Shown piece after piece: positions 26,005-36,813 of a DNA stretch of 64,000 nucleotides. The position numbers and the translations under genes are program-made. Source of the stretch: Planctomycetota bacterium. GTDB taxonomy: Bacteria > Planctomycetota > UBA1135 > UBA2386. The notes beneath the pieces were generated by a model, which was not told the DNA's origin, searched no databases, and saw only the letters and a list, made by a program, of their open reading frames with translations. The number at the start of each line of letters is the position of its first letter. The stretch's first letter is position 1. The DNA is taken from assembly GCA_028281765.1 (NCBI GenBank), contig JANQJF010000068.1, forward strand, positions 1-64,000, given 5' to 3'.

Positions 26005-28395
26005 TCAGCTCGCGACGGTCGTCTCGGCGATCGCCGCGACGACGGCTTCGCGCAGGGTGTCGAGCGAGAACGGCTTCGCGAGGAAACCATTCGGTCCGGG
26101 GTGCCCGAGCGCCTCCTCGACGGTTTCGACGCTGAATCCGCTCGCGACGACGATCGGCAGGTCGGGGTGGTTCTCGCGCAGGATCGCGAAGCACTCCGGG
26201 CCGCTCATGCGCGGCATCGTCAGGTCGAGGACCACGCAGTCGAACGGCTCGGTCGCCGCGTCACACGCCTCGACGGCTTCCAATCCGTCGCCGACACCGA
26301 GGGCTTCGAAGCCGAACTGGCGTAGTGCGAGGACGAACGTTTCGCGCACTTCGGTCTCGTCGTCGGCGACGAGCACCTTCGCGATCCTGCCGGACATCGA
26401 TTCGTCGCCGGATCCAGGGTCGTCGGATTCGCCGCTCGAGGCGCATGGCGGGAAGTGCACGCGGAACGTGCTGCCCTTGCCGGGGGCCGTGCGGATCGTG
26501 ACGAAACCCCTGTGCTGGCCGACGATGCCGAGGACCGCCGCCATGCCGAGGCCACGTCCGTGGAACTTCGTCGTGAAGAACGGCTCGAAGATGCGGTTCG
26601 CGGTGTCGCGATCCATCCCGCAGCCGGTGTCCGACACCTCGAGGAACACGTAGTCGCTCGGCGCGGGGTGGTCGCCGCCGGGGCTGAAGAGGATCTCCTG
26701 ATCGCTGCCGCGCTCGCCGCGGTGCGTGATCCCCGTCGTGATCGTCACCGTTCCCTGTCCGTCCCCGATCGCCTCGGCGGCGTTCGTGATCAGGTTCATC
26801 ACGACCTGTTGCAGCTGTGCTCCGTCGGCGAGGATTAGAGGCACCGAGTTCTCGAGCACGCGTTGGAGCACGACGCTGTTCGGCACCGCAGCGCGAAGCA
26901 GGTCCGAGAGGCCGTCGACGAGTTTCGTCAGGTCCCGTGGGCACATGTCGACGACTGTGCGGCCAGAGTACGACAGCATTTGCTGCGTGAGGTCGCGCGC
27001 GCGATTGACGCCGTCGAGAATGCGAGCTACGGACTGCTGCGCGGGGTGACCGTCGTTCAGCGCGAGCGCGGCGAACTCGGCGTGGCCGAGGATCGCCGCG
27101 AGGATGTTGTTGAAGTCGTGAGCGATGCCGCCGGCGAGCACGCCGAGGCTTTCGAGCTTCTGGGCGTGCTGGACCTGCTCCTCGAGGCGCCGTTCGTTGG
27201 CTTCGCGGTCCTTGCGCTCGGTGATGTCCTGCACCGTGCCGACCGAGCGGACGACGCGCCCCTTCGCGCTGCGCTCGTGCGCGCAGCGCTCGACGACGAC
27301 ACGCTCGACGCCGTCGTTGGGGCGCACGATACGGTGCTCGATTTCGTAGCCCGGGCTGGCTCCACCGAGGGATGAGGCGAACGCCGAGTCGACCATCGCG
27401 CGATCCTCCGGGTGGACCAGTCCGAGGAACGCCGCATACGTCGCCGGCGCGTCGTCCGGCTCGACGCCCAAGATGCGGCATGCACCCTTGGTCCACTCCA
27501 GTCGACACTCGTCGAGATCGAGGTGCCAGCCGCCGAAATGGGCGAGTTCCTCAGCTTCGTCGACCAGGCTCAGGCTTCGACGGAGCTGCTCCTCGGAGCG
27601 CTTCGCGTACGTGATGTCGGCGTGCGTGCCCATCATCAGCAGCGGCTTGCCGTCCTCGGTCCAGCTCATGACCTTGCCGCTGTCGCGGACCCAGACCCAG
27701 TGCCCGTCCTTGTGCCGCATGCGGCACTCGACGTCGTAGCGCGGCGACTCCCCGTCGAAGTGCTGCTGCAGGAGATCCCCGGATCGGGCGAGGTCGTCGG
27801 GGTGCGCGAGTCGCCCCCACGTGCCGATGCCGACCGGTTCGAGTTCTGCGAGTTCGTAGCCGCAGATCTGTGCCCAGCGATCGTTGAACACGCATTCGCC
27901 GGTCTGAACGTTCCACTCCCACGTGCCGACGTCGGTGCCGGTCAGGAAGCCCTGCAGTCGAGACGACTCGCGCGCCAGCTCCTCCTGTGTGCGCACCCGC
28001 TGGCTGACGTCGTGGACGATCGAGTAGAGGCAGGTCGTGCCGTTCCACTGCACCGGCCGGGTGTAGACGTCGACGTCGCGCACCTCACCCGTAGAGAGCC
28101 GGTGCCGGAACTCGAAGAAGCGCCGGCCGTCTTCGACGGCCTGCTGCATCTCTCGGTGGACCTCCAGCGGCGACAGCGTGTTGATGTCGGTGACGGTGAC
28201 GTCCTGGATTTCCTCCGCGGTGTATCCGTAGAAATCGAGAGCGGCGTCGTTGGCCGCGACGATCGCGCCGCACTCCGGATCGATGACGATCGTGACGGCC
28301 AGGCTCTGGAACACCTGGTCGATCGTCGTCTCTAGCTCGTGCACCTGCCGCTCGGCGGACAGGGTCGACGTGTCGCGGTTGTCGGTTGGCTCCAT
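26005..28395 (-). CDS. Hybrid PAS-sensor histidine kinase/response regulator
   Basis: 796 residues from ATG 28395 (an in-frame GTG at 28434 adds 13 residues). No membrane segment, so cytoplasmic. Three PAS/PAC units run over residues about 20-400 (ANDAALDFYGYTAEEI; WEWNVQTGECVFND; WHLDLDECRLEWTKG). The HisKA phosphoacceptor site is LESLGVLAGGIAHDFNNILAAILG. The HATPase has NLITNAAEAIGDG, DTGCGMD, FEPFFTTKF and GRGLGMAAVLGIV. A C-terminal receiver domain holds VVLDLTMPRMSG (acceptor Asp) and AKPFSLDTL. The signal and output are unknown; no partner regulator is adjacent. Confidence 0.95.
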   Translation of the reverse strand: MEPTDNRDTSTLSAERQVHELETTIDQVFQSLAVTIVIDPECGAIVAANDAALDFYGYTAEEIQDVTVTDINTLSPLEVHREMQQAVEDGRRFFEFRHRLSTGEVRDVDVYTRPVQWNGTTCLYSIVHDVSQRVRTQEELARESSRLQGFLTGTDVGTWEWNVQTGECVFNDRWAQICGYELAELEPVGIGTWGRLAHPDDLARSGDLLQQHFDGESPRYDVECRMRHKDGHWVWVRDSGKVMSWTEDGKPLLMMGTHADITYAKRSEEQLRRSLSLVDEAEELAHFGGWHLDLDECRLEWTKGACRILGVEPDDAPATYAAFLGLVHPEDRAMVDSAFASSLGGASPGYEIEHRIVRPNDGVERVVVERCAHERSAKGRVVRSVGTVQDITERKDREANERRLEEQVQHAQKLESLGVLAGGIAHDFNNILAAILGHAEFAALALNDGHPAQQSVARILDGVNRARDLTQQMLSYSGRTVVDMCPRDLTKLVDGLSDLLRAAVPNSVVLQRVLENSVPLILADGAQLQQVVMNLITNAAEAIGDGQGTVTITTGITHRGERGSDQEILFSPGGDHPAPSDYVFLEVSDTGCGMDRDTANRIFEPFFTTKFHGRGLGMAAVLGIVGQHRGFVTIRTAPGKGSTFRVHFPPCASSGESDDPGSGDESMSGRIAKVLVADDETEVRETFVLALRQFGFEALGVGDGLEAVEACDAATEPFDCVVLDLTMPRMSGPECFAILRENHPDLPIVVASGFSVETVEEALGHPGPNGFLAKPFSLDTLREAVVAAIAETTVAS

Positions 28396-28496
28396 GGCGA
28401 GGAGGTGGCGATTCGGTGTGAAAAACCCCGTCACGCCATCGGAATCGCAGGTCCAGAACTGCAGTCGGATTGCCTCGGCGCGGTATGATCGAGGCG

Positions 28497-28976
28497 ATGT
28501 CCACGCCGCGCGCGCGCCCGACCTTCGAACAGCCGCTTCGGACGGACCGGCGCTCGTTCTTCGAGTCGCTCGAGGATGCCCTGCGCGACCACGACGGGCG
28601 GTGCCGGGGCCGAATCTTCGATGACTACGCGATCCTGCGGATCCGCGCCGAGGAGCGGCGGTTCTGGAGCCCGGCTCTGCACATCCATGTCGAGGAGCGG
28701 AGCGGCGAGGCGACGCTGTGCGGGAAGTTCTCCCCGAGTTCGCCGATCTGGACCGCGTTCGTCGCGATCTACGTCGGTCTCGCGTGCGTGGCGATCGGCG
28801 CTGCGTGCTACGGCGGTGCGCAGATGACGCTCGAGGAGACGCCGTGGGCGTTCTGGATCGTGCCCGGCGCGCTCGCGCTGGCGGCGTTCACCTACGGTGC
28901 GGCGTTCGTCGGGCAGGGGCTCGGGTCCGAGGACATGTACGAGCTGCGGGACTTCGTGACGCACGCGGCCGACTGA
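28497..28976 (+). CDS. Small conserved two-TM membrane protein
   Basis: 159 residues. The soluble N-terminal 85 residues have an alpha/beta pattern with RSFFESLEDALRDHDGRCRGRI and WSPALHIHVEERSGEATLCGKFSPSSPIWTAFVAIYV. Two hydrophobic helices follow, about residues 88-110 and 120-145, separated by TLEETPWAFWIVPG. The architecture is familiar from unnamed conserved proteins in several phyla; I cannot assign a function. The start is ATG 28497, with GAGG just before it; ATG 28485 in frame is possible. Divergent from the hybrid kinase gene and followed 40 bases later by the Gfo/Idh gene. Confidence 0.75.
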   Translation: MSTPRARPTFEQPLRTDRRSFFESLEDALRDHDGRCRGRIFDDYAILRIRAEERRFWSPALHIHVEERSGEATLCGKFSPSSPIWTAFVAIYVGLACVAIGAACYGGAQMTLEETPWAFWIVPGALALAAFTYGAAFVGQGLGSEDMYELRDFVTHAAD

Positions 28977-29016
28977 GCGGCGACGACCGGTCGACCCCCC
29001 GCTACGCTCTGGACCG

Positions 29017-29976
29017 ATGCCGATCGATTCGCCGCTGCGTTGTGGTCTCTACGGTCCCGGCCGGGCCCGCAACGGGCTCGGCCCGTTCTTGGCCAAGCAC
29101 GCGGAGTCTGCAGGGATGCGGGTCATCGCGACCGCCGGTCGCGATCTCGGCAGAACGCGCGAGGCGACCGCGACGCTCGCCCGAGAATTGGGGCACGACG
29201 TCGAGGCACGCGACGGGCTCGACGGACTGTTTGCGCCGGGCGACCTCGACGCGCTGATCGTCGCGGCGCCGGTCGAAGCCCATCTCGCCGGGTTGCAGGC
29301 GGCGCTCGCGGGGTCGGTGCACGTGCTGTGCGAGAAGCCGTTCGTGACGCTCGACGAGACCGAGGCAGTGGCGTCACTGTGCGCGGAGTTCGCCGAGCGG
29401 GGGCTCGTGCTGTTCGAGAACTGCCAGTGGCCCGAGGTGCTGCCGACGTTCGTCGAGCTGCATGGCAGAATCGCGGAGCCGCCGCGCGCGTTCGAGATGC
29501 GGCTGTCGCCGTCGTTCCGCAAGGGCGGCGAGATGATCGAGGACTCGCTGTCGCACTATCTCAGCTTGTTGCAGGCGATGGCCCCGGTCGACGCGTCGAC
29601 GCGCATGACGCACTGTGAGTTCTCGACGCGCGAGCCCGATCGCGAGGAGTTGACCGTGCGGCTCGGCTTCGCCGAGCCGTTCGACGAGATTCGCGGCGCG
29701 CTCCATCTCGTGCGTTGCCCCGAGCAGCCGCGGCCCGTGTGGATCGAGATCGACGGCAGGCGCCTGGATCGCCGCGTCCGGCTCGAGGACTACTCGATGC
29801 TCGCGTGCGATGGGGACCGCTCGATTGCGCTGCCGGATCCGCTCGAGAGTCTGGTCGCGAAGTTCGCGACTGCGATTCGGTCCCCGGGATCCGAGCGGGT
29901 GCCGCGCCACGATGCGATCGTCGCGCGTGCCCGGCTGTTCGATGCGGTCGTGCGCGCGTTCGGCGCGCCCCGCTGA
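29017..29976 (+). CDS. Gfo/Idh/MocA family oxidoreductase
   Basis: 319 residues. The N-terminal NAD(P)-binding domain has LYGPGRARNGLGPFLAKH and DLDALIVAAPVEAHLAGLQAALAGSVHVLCEKPFVTLDE, with the family CEKP lysine. The C-terminal half is the usual beta sheet with SFRKGGEMIEDSLSHYLSLLQAM. The nucleotide motif is GxGRARNG rather than the common GxGxxG. It would oxidise or reduce a sugar or cyclitol; the substrate is unknown. It may be cotranscribed with the small membrane protein upstream; the radical SAM gene follows after 93 bases. Confidence 0.88.
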   Translation: MPIDSPLRCGLYGPGRARNGLGPFLAKHAESAGMRVIATAGRDLGRTREATATLARELGHDVEARDGLDGLFAPGDLDALIVAAPVEAHLAGLQAALAGSVHVLCEKPFVTLDETEAVASLCAEFAERGLVLFENCQWPEVLPTFVELHGRIAEPPRAFEMRLSPSFRKGGEMIEDSLSHYLSLLQAMAPVDASTRMTHCEFSTREPDREELTVRLGFAEPFDEIRGALHLVRCPEQPRPVWIEIDGRRLDRRVRLEDYSMLACDGDRSIALPDPLESLVAKFATAIRSPGSERVPRHDAIVARARLFDAVVRAFGAPR

Positions 29977-30069
29977 CCGGCGACGGAAATCGTTCTCCTC
30001 GGAGCGTTTGTGGTGTTCGGGGGTATCCGGGGTGTATCGTGTGCGTCGATCCACCAGGAACCCCACTGC

Positions 30070-31359
30070 ATGACCGAAACCAGCGGTACCCCACAATCGG
30101 CCCCGGCTCCCGCAACCAAGCCCGATGGCGTCCGGCGCGAGGAAGGCATTCACGACTTCACGCGCAAGCTGCGGCAGAACGCGCTGTGGCCTCGCGTGGT
30201 CGAATACATCGAGTGGCAGCGCGCGACACGGAAGGCGCGAAAGGGTGGCCAGAGCGACCCGGCGGTTCCCGACATGGTGCCGCTGTCGATCAACCTCGAC
30301 CTGACGACGGCCTGCAACTACCGCTGTGACCACTGCATCGACTGGGACATCTTGAACAAGCCGTTCAAGCATGCGGACCAGGAGCTGCGCGACCAGATGA
30401 AGGAGCTCGCCGAGCGCGGCATGCAGAGCGTCATCCTGATCGGTGGTGGCGAGCCGACGCTGTATCCGAAGTTCAAAGAGTTCGTCGCCTACCTGAAGGA
30501 GCTGAACCTGCAGGTGGCCGTCGTCAGCAACGGGAGCCGCAACGACAAGATCCTCGAGATCGCGCCGTACCTCGAGGCCGGGGACTGGGTGCGCCTCTCG
30601 CTCGACTCCGGGTCGAACGACGTGTTCCAGCGCATGCACAAGCCGACCCGCGACTCGCTGACGCTCGACGAGATTTGCGCGTGGATTCCGAAGATCAAGC
30701 GCGCGAACCCCGTGTTCCAGATGGGCTTCTCGTACGTGATCACCTGGCAGGGTGCCGAGCGCGACGACGAGCGAGTCGTCGAGAACATTCACGAGATCGA
30801 GATGGCCGCGAAGCGCGCGCGCGACGCGGAGTTCGACTACATCTCGTTCAAGCCGTTCCTCGAGCGTGCCGACACGGGTTCGGAGGTCATGGATCCGAGC
30901 CACATGGAAGGCGAGCTGCGCAAGGTCATCACGCGTATCCGCGAATCGGTCGATGCGGCCAAGGCGCTCGAGACCCCCAATTTCCGCGTGCTCGAAAGCA
31001 CCAACCTGCGGATGCTGCTCGAGCAGTCGTGGGCCGACTACACGCACCAGCCGCGCATGTGCCACATGCAGGCGCTGCGGCAGGTGATCAATCCGCACGG
31101 CACGTTCAACTGCCCGGCCTATCGCGGCGTCAGCTACGCGACGGTCGGGGGCAAGGACGCCTACAAGAACCCCGACGAGGTGCGTGCCGCCGCCGGCACG
31201 ACCGCGGCGCTGCTCGACAACTTCGATGCGAGTGACAACTGCAAGGAAGTCACCTGCCTCTACAACAAGACCAACTGGTGGCTCGAGCAGCTCTGCGAAT
31301 CCGACGAGGACCTGGCTTCGCTCGAAGTGCAGTTCGACGAACGCGACACGTTCCTCTAA
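30070..31359 (+). CDS. Radical SAM protein with Cys-rich C-terminal region
   Basis: 429 residues from ATG 30070. The [4Fe-4S]-SAM site is CNYRCDHC (Cys82, Cys86, Cys89), preceded by INLDLTTA. GGGEPTLYPKF and VVSNGSRNDK follow, then WVRLSLDSGSNDVFQRMHKPT. The C-terminal part has further Cys in MCHMQALRQVINPHGTFNCPAYRG and NCKEVTCLYN, suggesting a SPASM-like auxiliary cluster. The N-terminal 25 residues are Pro/Ala-rich and disordered. A class I methyltransferase follows 19 bases later. The reaction is unknown; it could modify a peptide or a small metabolite. Confidence 0.92.
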   Translation: MTETSGTPQSAPAPATKPDGVRREEGIHDFTRKLRQNALWPRVVEYIEWQRATRKARKGGQSDPAVPDMVPLSINLDLTTACNYRCDHCIDWDILNKPFKHADQELRDQMKELAERGMQSVILIGGGEPTLYPKFKEFVAYLKELNLQVAVVSNGSRNDKILEIAPYLEAGDWVRLSLDSGSNDVFQRMHKPTRDSLTLDEICAWIPKIKRANPVFQMGFSYVITWQGAERDDERVVENIHEIEMAAKRARDAEFDYISFKPFLERADTGSEVMDPSHMEGELRKVITRIRESVDAAKALETPNFRVLESTNLRMLLEQSWADYTHQPRMCHMQALRQVINPHGTFNCPAYRGVSYATVGGKDAYKNPDEVRAAAGTTAALLDNFDASDNCKEVTCLYNKTNWWLEQLCESDEDLASLEVQFDERDTFL

Positions 31360-31378
31360 CCCTGGCCACGCAGATCCC

Positions 31379-32167
31379 GTGTCCGAGAACGGACTGAAGC
31401 CGTCGCGCGACGAGCTCGCTGCGATCTTTCGCATGCGCCACCCCGAGGTCGACGACCCGGGCTGGCAGCCGGAGATGCGCAGGCGGTTTGGGTACTTCAC
31501 GCCCGACGAGGCCTACGAAGCCGTCGTCGAGAAGCTCGTCACGCCGGGTTGCACCTGGCTCGACGTCGGCTGCGGTCGCAAGCTGTTCCCGAGCAACGTC
31601 GAGCTCGCGGAGACGCTTTCGAAGCGATGCGGCCACCTCACCGGGGTCGACCCCGACGTGACGCTCGAAGAGAACCCGTTCGTGCACGAGAAGGTGCGCG
31701 GGTTGATCGATGACTACACGCCGACCCGGCAGTACGACCTCGTGACGATGCGCATGGTTGCGGAGCACGTCGCCGACGCCGAGGCGGCTGCCGCGAAGAT
31801 CCGCGAGTGCCTCGCGCCGGGTGGCCGTGCGGTGATCTACACGGTCAACCGCTGGTCGCCCGTGCCGCTGATCACCGGGTGCGTGCCGTTCGCGTTGCGG
31901 CATCCGGTGAAGAAGTTCCTGTGGCGGACCGAGTCGGTCGACACGTTCCCGACCTGCTTTCGGATGAACACCCGCAAGACGCTGCGGCATCTCTTCGAGG
32001 GCGTCGGCATGCGCGAGGAATACTTCGACTATCTCGACGACTGCCGGTCGCTGCAGCGCTTCCGCGTGACGAGCTGGCTGGAGCTCATGGGGTGGAAGGT
32101 GTTCCGCGGCGTGGGTCTCAAGTATCCCGAGAACTGCCTGCTCGGGGTCTACCGCGTGCCGTCCTGA
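31379..32167 (+). CDS. Class I SAM-dependent methyltransferase
   Basis: 262 residues from GTG 31379. The SAM site is CTWLDVGCGRKLFPSNVELA, with GVDPD as the acidic strand end and YDLVTMRMVAEHVADAEAAAAKIRECLAPGGRAVIYT as motifs II-III. The C-terminal stretch has FRVTSWLELMGWKVFRGVGLKYPENCLLGVYRV. It resembles UbiE/ubiquinone-type or glycan-associated methyltransferases without a clear substrate. Probably in an operon with the radical SAM gene just upstream. No ATG is available before the Rossmann fold without losing conserved residues, so GTG is preferred. Confidence 0.88.
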   Translation: MSENGLKPSRDELAAIFRMRHPEVDDPGWQPEMRRRFGYFTPDEAYEAVVEKLVTPGCTWLDVGCGRKLFPSNVELAETLSKRCGHLTGVDPDVTLEENPFVHEKVRGLIDDYTPTRQYDLVTMRMVAEHVADAEAAAAKIRECLAPGGRAVIYTVNRWSPVPLITGCVPFALRHPVKKFLWRTESVDTFPTCFRMNTRKTLRHLFEGVGMREEYFDYLDDCRSLQRFRVTSWLELMGWKVFRGVGLKYPENCLLGVYRVPS

Positions 32168-32224
32168 GCCTTGCCCTTCGGCAAAGCTTGACGCAAAAGC
32201 GCCCACCCCTGATCCTTGTTCCCA

Positions 32225-33499
32225 ATGCAGGTCCTGGTCGTCGGTTCTGGCGGGCGTGAGCACGCCCTCGCGTGGAAGATCGCGCAATCTCCCCTCGTCG
32301 ATCGGGTGCACTGTGCGCCTGGCAATGCCGGGATCGCGGAGGTCGCGGATTGCCGTCCGGTCAAGGCCGACGACATCGACGGTCTGCTCGAACTCGCGAA
32401 GGCCGAGAAGTTCGATCTGACCGTCGTCGGGCCCGAGGCGCCGCTGTGCGACGGGATCGTGGACGCGTTCGAGCGCGAGGGGCTGAAGATCTTCGGGCCG
32501 AACCAGTCGTGTGCACGAGTCGAGGGTGACAAGGCGTTCGCCCGGGAGCTGTGTCAAAGGCATCGCATCCCGTCACCGTCGCACTGGACGTTCGAGGAGT
32601 ACCCGCAGGCCAAGGCGTTCTTGGAGAACCGCGAAGAGGGTCCGATCGTCGTCAAGGCATCGGGGCTGGCCGCGGGCAAGGGCGTGACGGTCGCGGAGAG
32701 TCGGGCGGTCGCGCTCGACGCCGTGCGGGAGTGCATGGAGAGCGGGCGGTTCGGTGATGCCGGTCGGCGCGTCGTGCTCGAGGAGTTCCTCGAGGGCGAA
32801 GAGGTCTCGGTGATCTGCATCACCGACGGCGAGACGATTCTCCCGCTCGAACCCGCGCAGGATCACAAGCAGGTGTTCGACGGCGACAAGGGCCCGAACA
32901 CCGGGGGCATGGGGGCGTTCTCCCCGGTGCCGTCCGTGCGGGGTCGGATCCTCGGGCAGATCGAAACCCAGGTCTTGCTGCCCGCGGTGCACGGTCTCAA
33001 CCAGTCGGGCTCGGCGTTCCGCGGCTTCCTCTACGCCGGGCTCATGATGACGCACGGCGGCCCGCGCGTGCTCGAGTTCAACTGCCGCTTCGGCGACCCC
33101 GAAACGCAGCCTCTGCTCATGCGGATGAAGTCCGACATCGTGCCGTATCTGCTCGCGACGACCGAGGGCAAGCTCGGCGAGCTCGAAGCGCCGGAGTGGG
33201 ATCCCCGAATCGCGGTGTGCGTGATGGCGACCGCGGGCGGGTATCCCGGCGATTACACGAAGGGCATGCCGATCCTCGGGCTCGACACGCTCGAGATCGG
33301 GCCGGATCTGCAGGTGTTCCACAGCGGCACGGCTCGTCGTGGTGGCGATGTCGTAACTGCGGGTGGTCGCGTGCTCGCGGCATGCGCGCTCGGCGAGACG
33401 CTCGACGAAGCGCGCGCGCGGGCCTACGGCGTCCTCGAGGAGATCGATTTCCACGGCATGCACTACCGCAAGGACATCGGCACGCGGATGGACGGCTAG
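32225..33499 (+). CDS. purD: Phosphoribosylamine-glycine ligase (GAR synthetase)
   Basis: 424 residues, the family's usual length. PurD joins glycine to phosphoribosylamine using ATP, step two of purine synthesis. The N-domain is VLVVGSGGREHALAWK, then VVGPEAPLCDGIVDAF. The ATP-grasp core has GPIVVKASGLAAGKGV, VLEEFLEGEEVSVICITDG, DHKQVFDGDKGPNTGGMGAF and LEFNCRFGDPETQPLLMRM. The C-domain ends DFHGMHYRKDIG. The start is ATG 32225. The other purine genes here, purQL, are 24 kb away on the opposite strand. Followed closely by a Fur-family gene. Confidence 0.97.
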   Translation: MQVLVVGSGGREHALAWKIAQSPLVDRVHCAPGNAGIAEVADCRPVKADDIDGLLELAKAEKFDLTVVGPEAPLCDGIVDAFEREGLKIFGPNQSCARVEGDKAFARELCQRHRIPSPSHWTFEEYPQAKAFLENREEGPIVVKASGLAAGKGVTVAESRAVALDAVRECMESGRFGDAGRRVVLEEFLEGEEVSVICITDGETILPLEPAQDHKQVFDGDKGPNTGGMGAFSPVPSVRGRILGQIETQVLLPAVHGLNQSGSAFRGFLYAGLMMTHGGPRVLEFNCRFGDPETQPLLMRMKSDIVPYLLATTEGKLGELEAPEWDPRIAVCVMATAGGYPGDYTKGMPILGLDTLEIGPDLQVFHSGTARRGGDVVTAGGRVLAACALGETLDEARARAYGVLEEIDFHGMHYRKDIGTRMDG

Positions 33500-33508
33500 C
33501 GATACGTC

Positions 33509-33935
33509 ATGGAGCGCGAAGAGGAGCTGAAGGTCGTCGAGGACTACATGCGCGAGAAGGGTCTGCGCTGGACGAGCCAGCGCCGCCTGATCGCGGATGC
33601 CGCGTTCTCCACGCACGACCACTTCAGCGCCGACGATCTGCTCGACATGTGCCGAAAGCTCGACGACCGGGTGTCTCGAGCGACCGTCTATCGCACGCTC
33701 GGCATGCTCGAGGACGCGGGCTTCGTCGAAGGGCTCGATACCGGTGATGGCGGGCGTAAGTTCGAGCACGTGCTCGGGCACGAGCACCACGACCACATGG
33801 TGTGTACGAACTGCGGGACGATCATCGAGTTCGTCGACGAAGAGCTCGAGGCTCGGCAGGAAGCCGCAGCGAAGAAGTTCGGCTTCCAGATCAAGACCCA
33901 CAGCCTGAAGCTGTTCGGCGCCTGCAAGGACTGCC

Positions 33936-33943
<8 letters not shown>
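33509..33943 (+). CDS. Fur family metal-responsive repressor
   Basis: 144 residues. The winged-helix domain has GLRWTSQRRLIADAAF, FSADDLLDM and SRATVYRTLGMLEDAGFV (recognition helix). The dimerisation domain has HEHHDHMVCTNCGTIIEF, with the regulatory His cluster, and pairs CTNC and CKDC that would hold structural zinc. It could be Fur, Zur or PerR; the sequence does not decide. It starts 10 bases after purD, and its last 8 bases overlap the start of the NtrC-like regulator gene, implying coupled translation. Confidence 0.94.
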
Positions 33944-35336
<1,393 letters not shown>

Positions 35337-35413
35337 TCGGGGCGTGGGTGCGCGTACGGTCTCCGCCCCTCTTCCCCTACTTCACACCGGTCCGCCCCCG
35401 CGGTCCTCCCACC

Positions 35414-36658
35414 ATGATTGCGAAACTCACGCGATTCGTCGCGATCCTCGCGCTTTGCGCGTTCTCCCTCCCGGCGCAGGACGCGCCCAAGCCCCAAACC
35501 ACCGATCTGAAGATCACGCCGTCGGTGCTCGAGAAGAAGCTCGCGCCGATGCTGCTCGCGGACGTTCAGGTCGAGGTCGATGGTTGGGTCGCGGAACTCG
35601 TCAAGCAGAACAAGGCCGTCAGCGACAAGCAGATCGAGGCCGAGCAGGCCACGGGCGCGGCGAAGAGCACCGCGCAGGGTGAGATCCAGACGCTCAGCGA
35701 CGAGCGGGTTCGACTGCTCGACCGCGTCAACGTCGCGCTCGCGGCGTTCGAAGCCAAGGGCGGCGATCGCGCCGAGATCGACAAGTACATCGCGGCGTCG
35801 ACCGGCACCGCACCCGACTGGTTCGATCCGACGGCCGTCTGGGCCTACGTCGTCGGCTGGGCGCTGTCGCCCGAGGGTGGCATTCGCCTGCTGATGAACA
35901 TCCTCAAGTTCATCGCGACCCTGATCGTCTTCAAGTTCCTCGGCAGCATCCTGTCGAAGATCGTCCAGAAGGCCGTGTCGCGCATGAAGGGCTCGTCCGA
36001 GCTGCTGCGTGACTTCTTCGTCAACACGGTGCGGAAGGTCACGTTCTTCATCGGCATCATCGTCGCGCTGTCGATGCTCGAGGTGAACATCGGCCCGTTC
36101 GTCGCGGCGATCGGCGCTGCCGGTTTCGTGATCGGCTTTGCGCTGCAGGGCACGCTGAGCAACTTCGCGGCCGGCATCATGATCCTGGTCTACCGCCCGT
36201 ACGACATCGGCGAGGTCGTGACCGTCGCCGGCACGACCGGCAAGGTCGATGCCATGAGCCTCGTCTCGACGACGCTGCGCCTGCCCGACAACCAGGCGGT
36301 CGTCGTGCCGAACAACTCGATCTGGGGGGACGTCATCACGAACATCACCGGCGCGCCGACGCGTCGCGTCGACATGGTCTTCGGCTGTGGCTACGACGAC
36401 GACCTGCAGAAGACGCAGGACCTCCTCATGGAGATCGTCACCGCGCACCCGAAGGTCCACGCCGACCCGGCGCCGGTTGTCAAGGTGCACGAGCTCGCCG
36501 ATTCGTCGGTGAACTTCGTCGTCCGTCCGTGGGCGAACACCGGCGACTACTGGGACATCTACTGGGATGTCACGCGCGAAGTGAAGGACCGCTTCGACAA
36601 GGCTGGGATCAGCATCCCGTACCCGCAGCAGGACGTGCACATGCACAACGCGTCGTAG
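35414..36658 (+). CDS. Mechanosensitive ion channel (MscS family) with periplasmic N-terminal domain
   Basis: 414 residues from ATG 35414. A signal peptide ends SLPA|Q, followed by about 110 residues of helical, coiled-coil-like sequence (KQIEAEQATGAAKSTAQGEIQTLSDERVRLLDRV) that would lie in the periplasm. Three membrane helices cover residues about 155-260. The pore helix region has VAAIGAAGFVIGFALQGTLSNFAAGIMILVYRPYDIGE, the MscS hallmark. The cytoplasmic beta domain has LRLPDNQAVVVPNNSIWGDVITN and the C-terminal domain DVTREVKDRFDKAGISIPYPQQDVH. It opens under membrane tension to release solutes. Confidence 0.96.
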   Translation: MIAKLTRFVAILALCAFSLPAQDAPKPQTTDLKITPSVLEKKLAPMLLADVQVEVDGWVAELVKQNKAVSDKQIEAEQATGAAKSTAQGEIQTLSDERVRLLDRVNVALAAFEAKGGDRAEIDKYIAASTGTAPDWFDPTAVWAYVVGWALSPEGGIRLLMNILKFIATLIVFKFLGSILSKIVQKAVSRMKGSSELLRDFFVNTVRKVTFFIGIIVALSMLEVNIGPFVAAIGAAGFVIGFALQGTLSNFAAGIMILVYRPYDIGEVVTVAGTTGKVDAMSLVSTTLRLPDNQAVVVPNNSIWGDVITNITGAPTRRVDMVFGCGYDDDLQKTQDLLMEIVTAHPKVHADPAPVVKVHELADSSVNFVVRPWANTGDYWDIYWDVTREVKDRFDKAGISIPYPQQDVHMHNAS

Positions 36659-36720
36659 GACGCCCTGCTCGCCGCGGACGCACTCCAAGGGAACGGGTGC
36701 GAACGCGGTGGTGACGGGCG

Positions 36721-36813
36721 CGGGTCGCGAGACCCGGACCGGGTGGCCAGCAGGTGTGAGCTGATCCGCCCCGTGCCCGTCGCGGCAAGCCGAGCCGGCT
36801 GACGACCGTCAGC
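36721..36813. terminator. Hairpins in the mscS / tricorn convergent interval
   Basis: Two small stems lie here: CGGGTC-GCGA-GACCCG at 36721-36736 with a GNRA-type loop, and GCTGACG-AC-CGTCAGC at 36798-36813, the latter spanning the stop codon of the minus-strand protease gene. CCCGTGCCCG at 36770-36779 lies between them. The second stem resembles the stem at 12412-12434. There is no long T run, so this is a tentative bidirectional terminator. Confidence 0.4.

Noticed and set aside
32172..32184. Small TTGCC-CTTC-GGCAA hairpin before purD
   Set aside because: Only 5 bp of stem and no T run; too weak to call a terminator or regulator.
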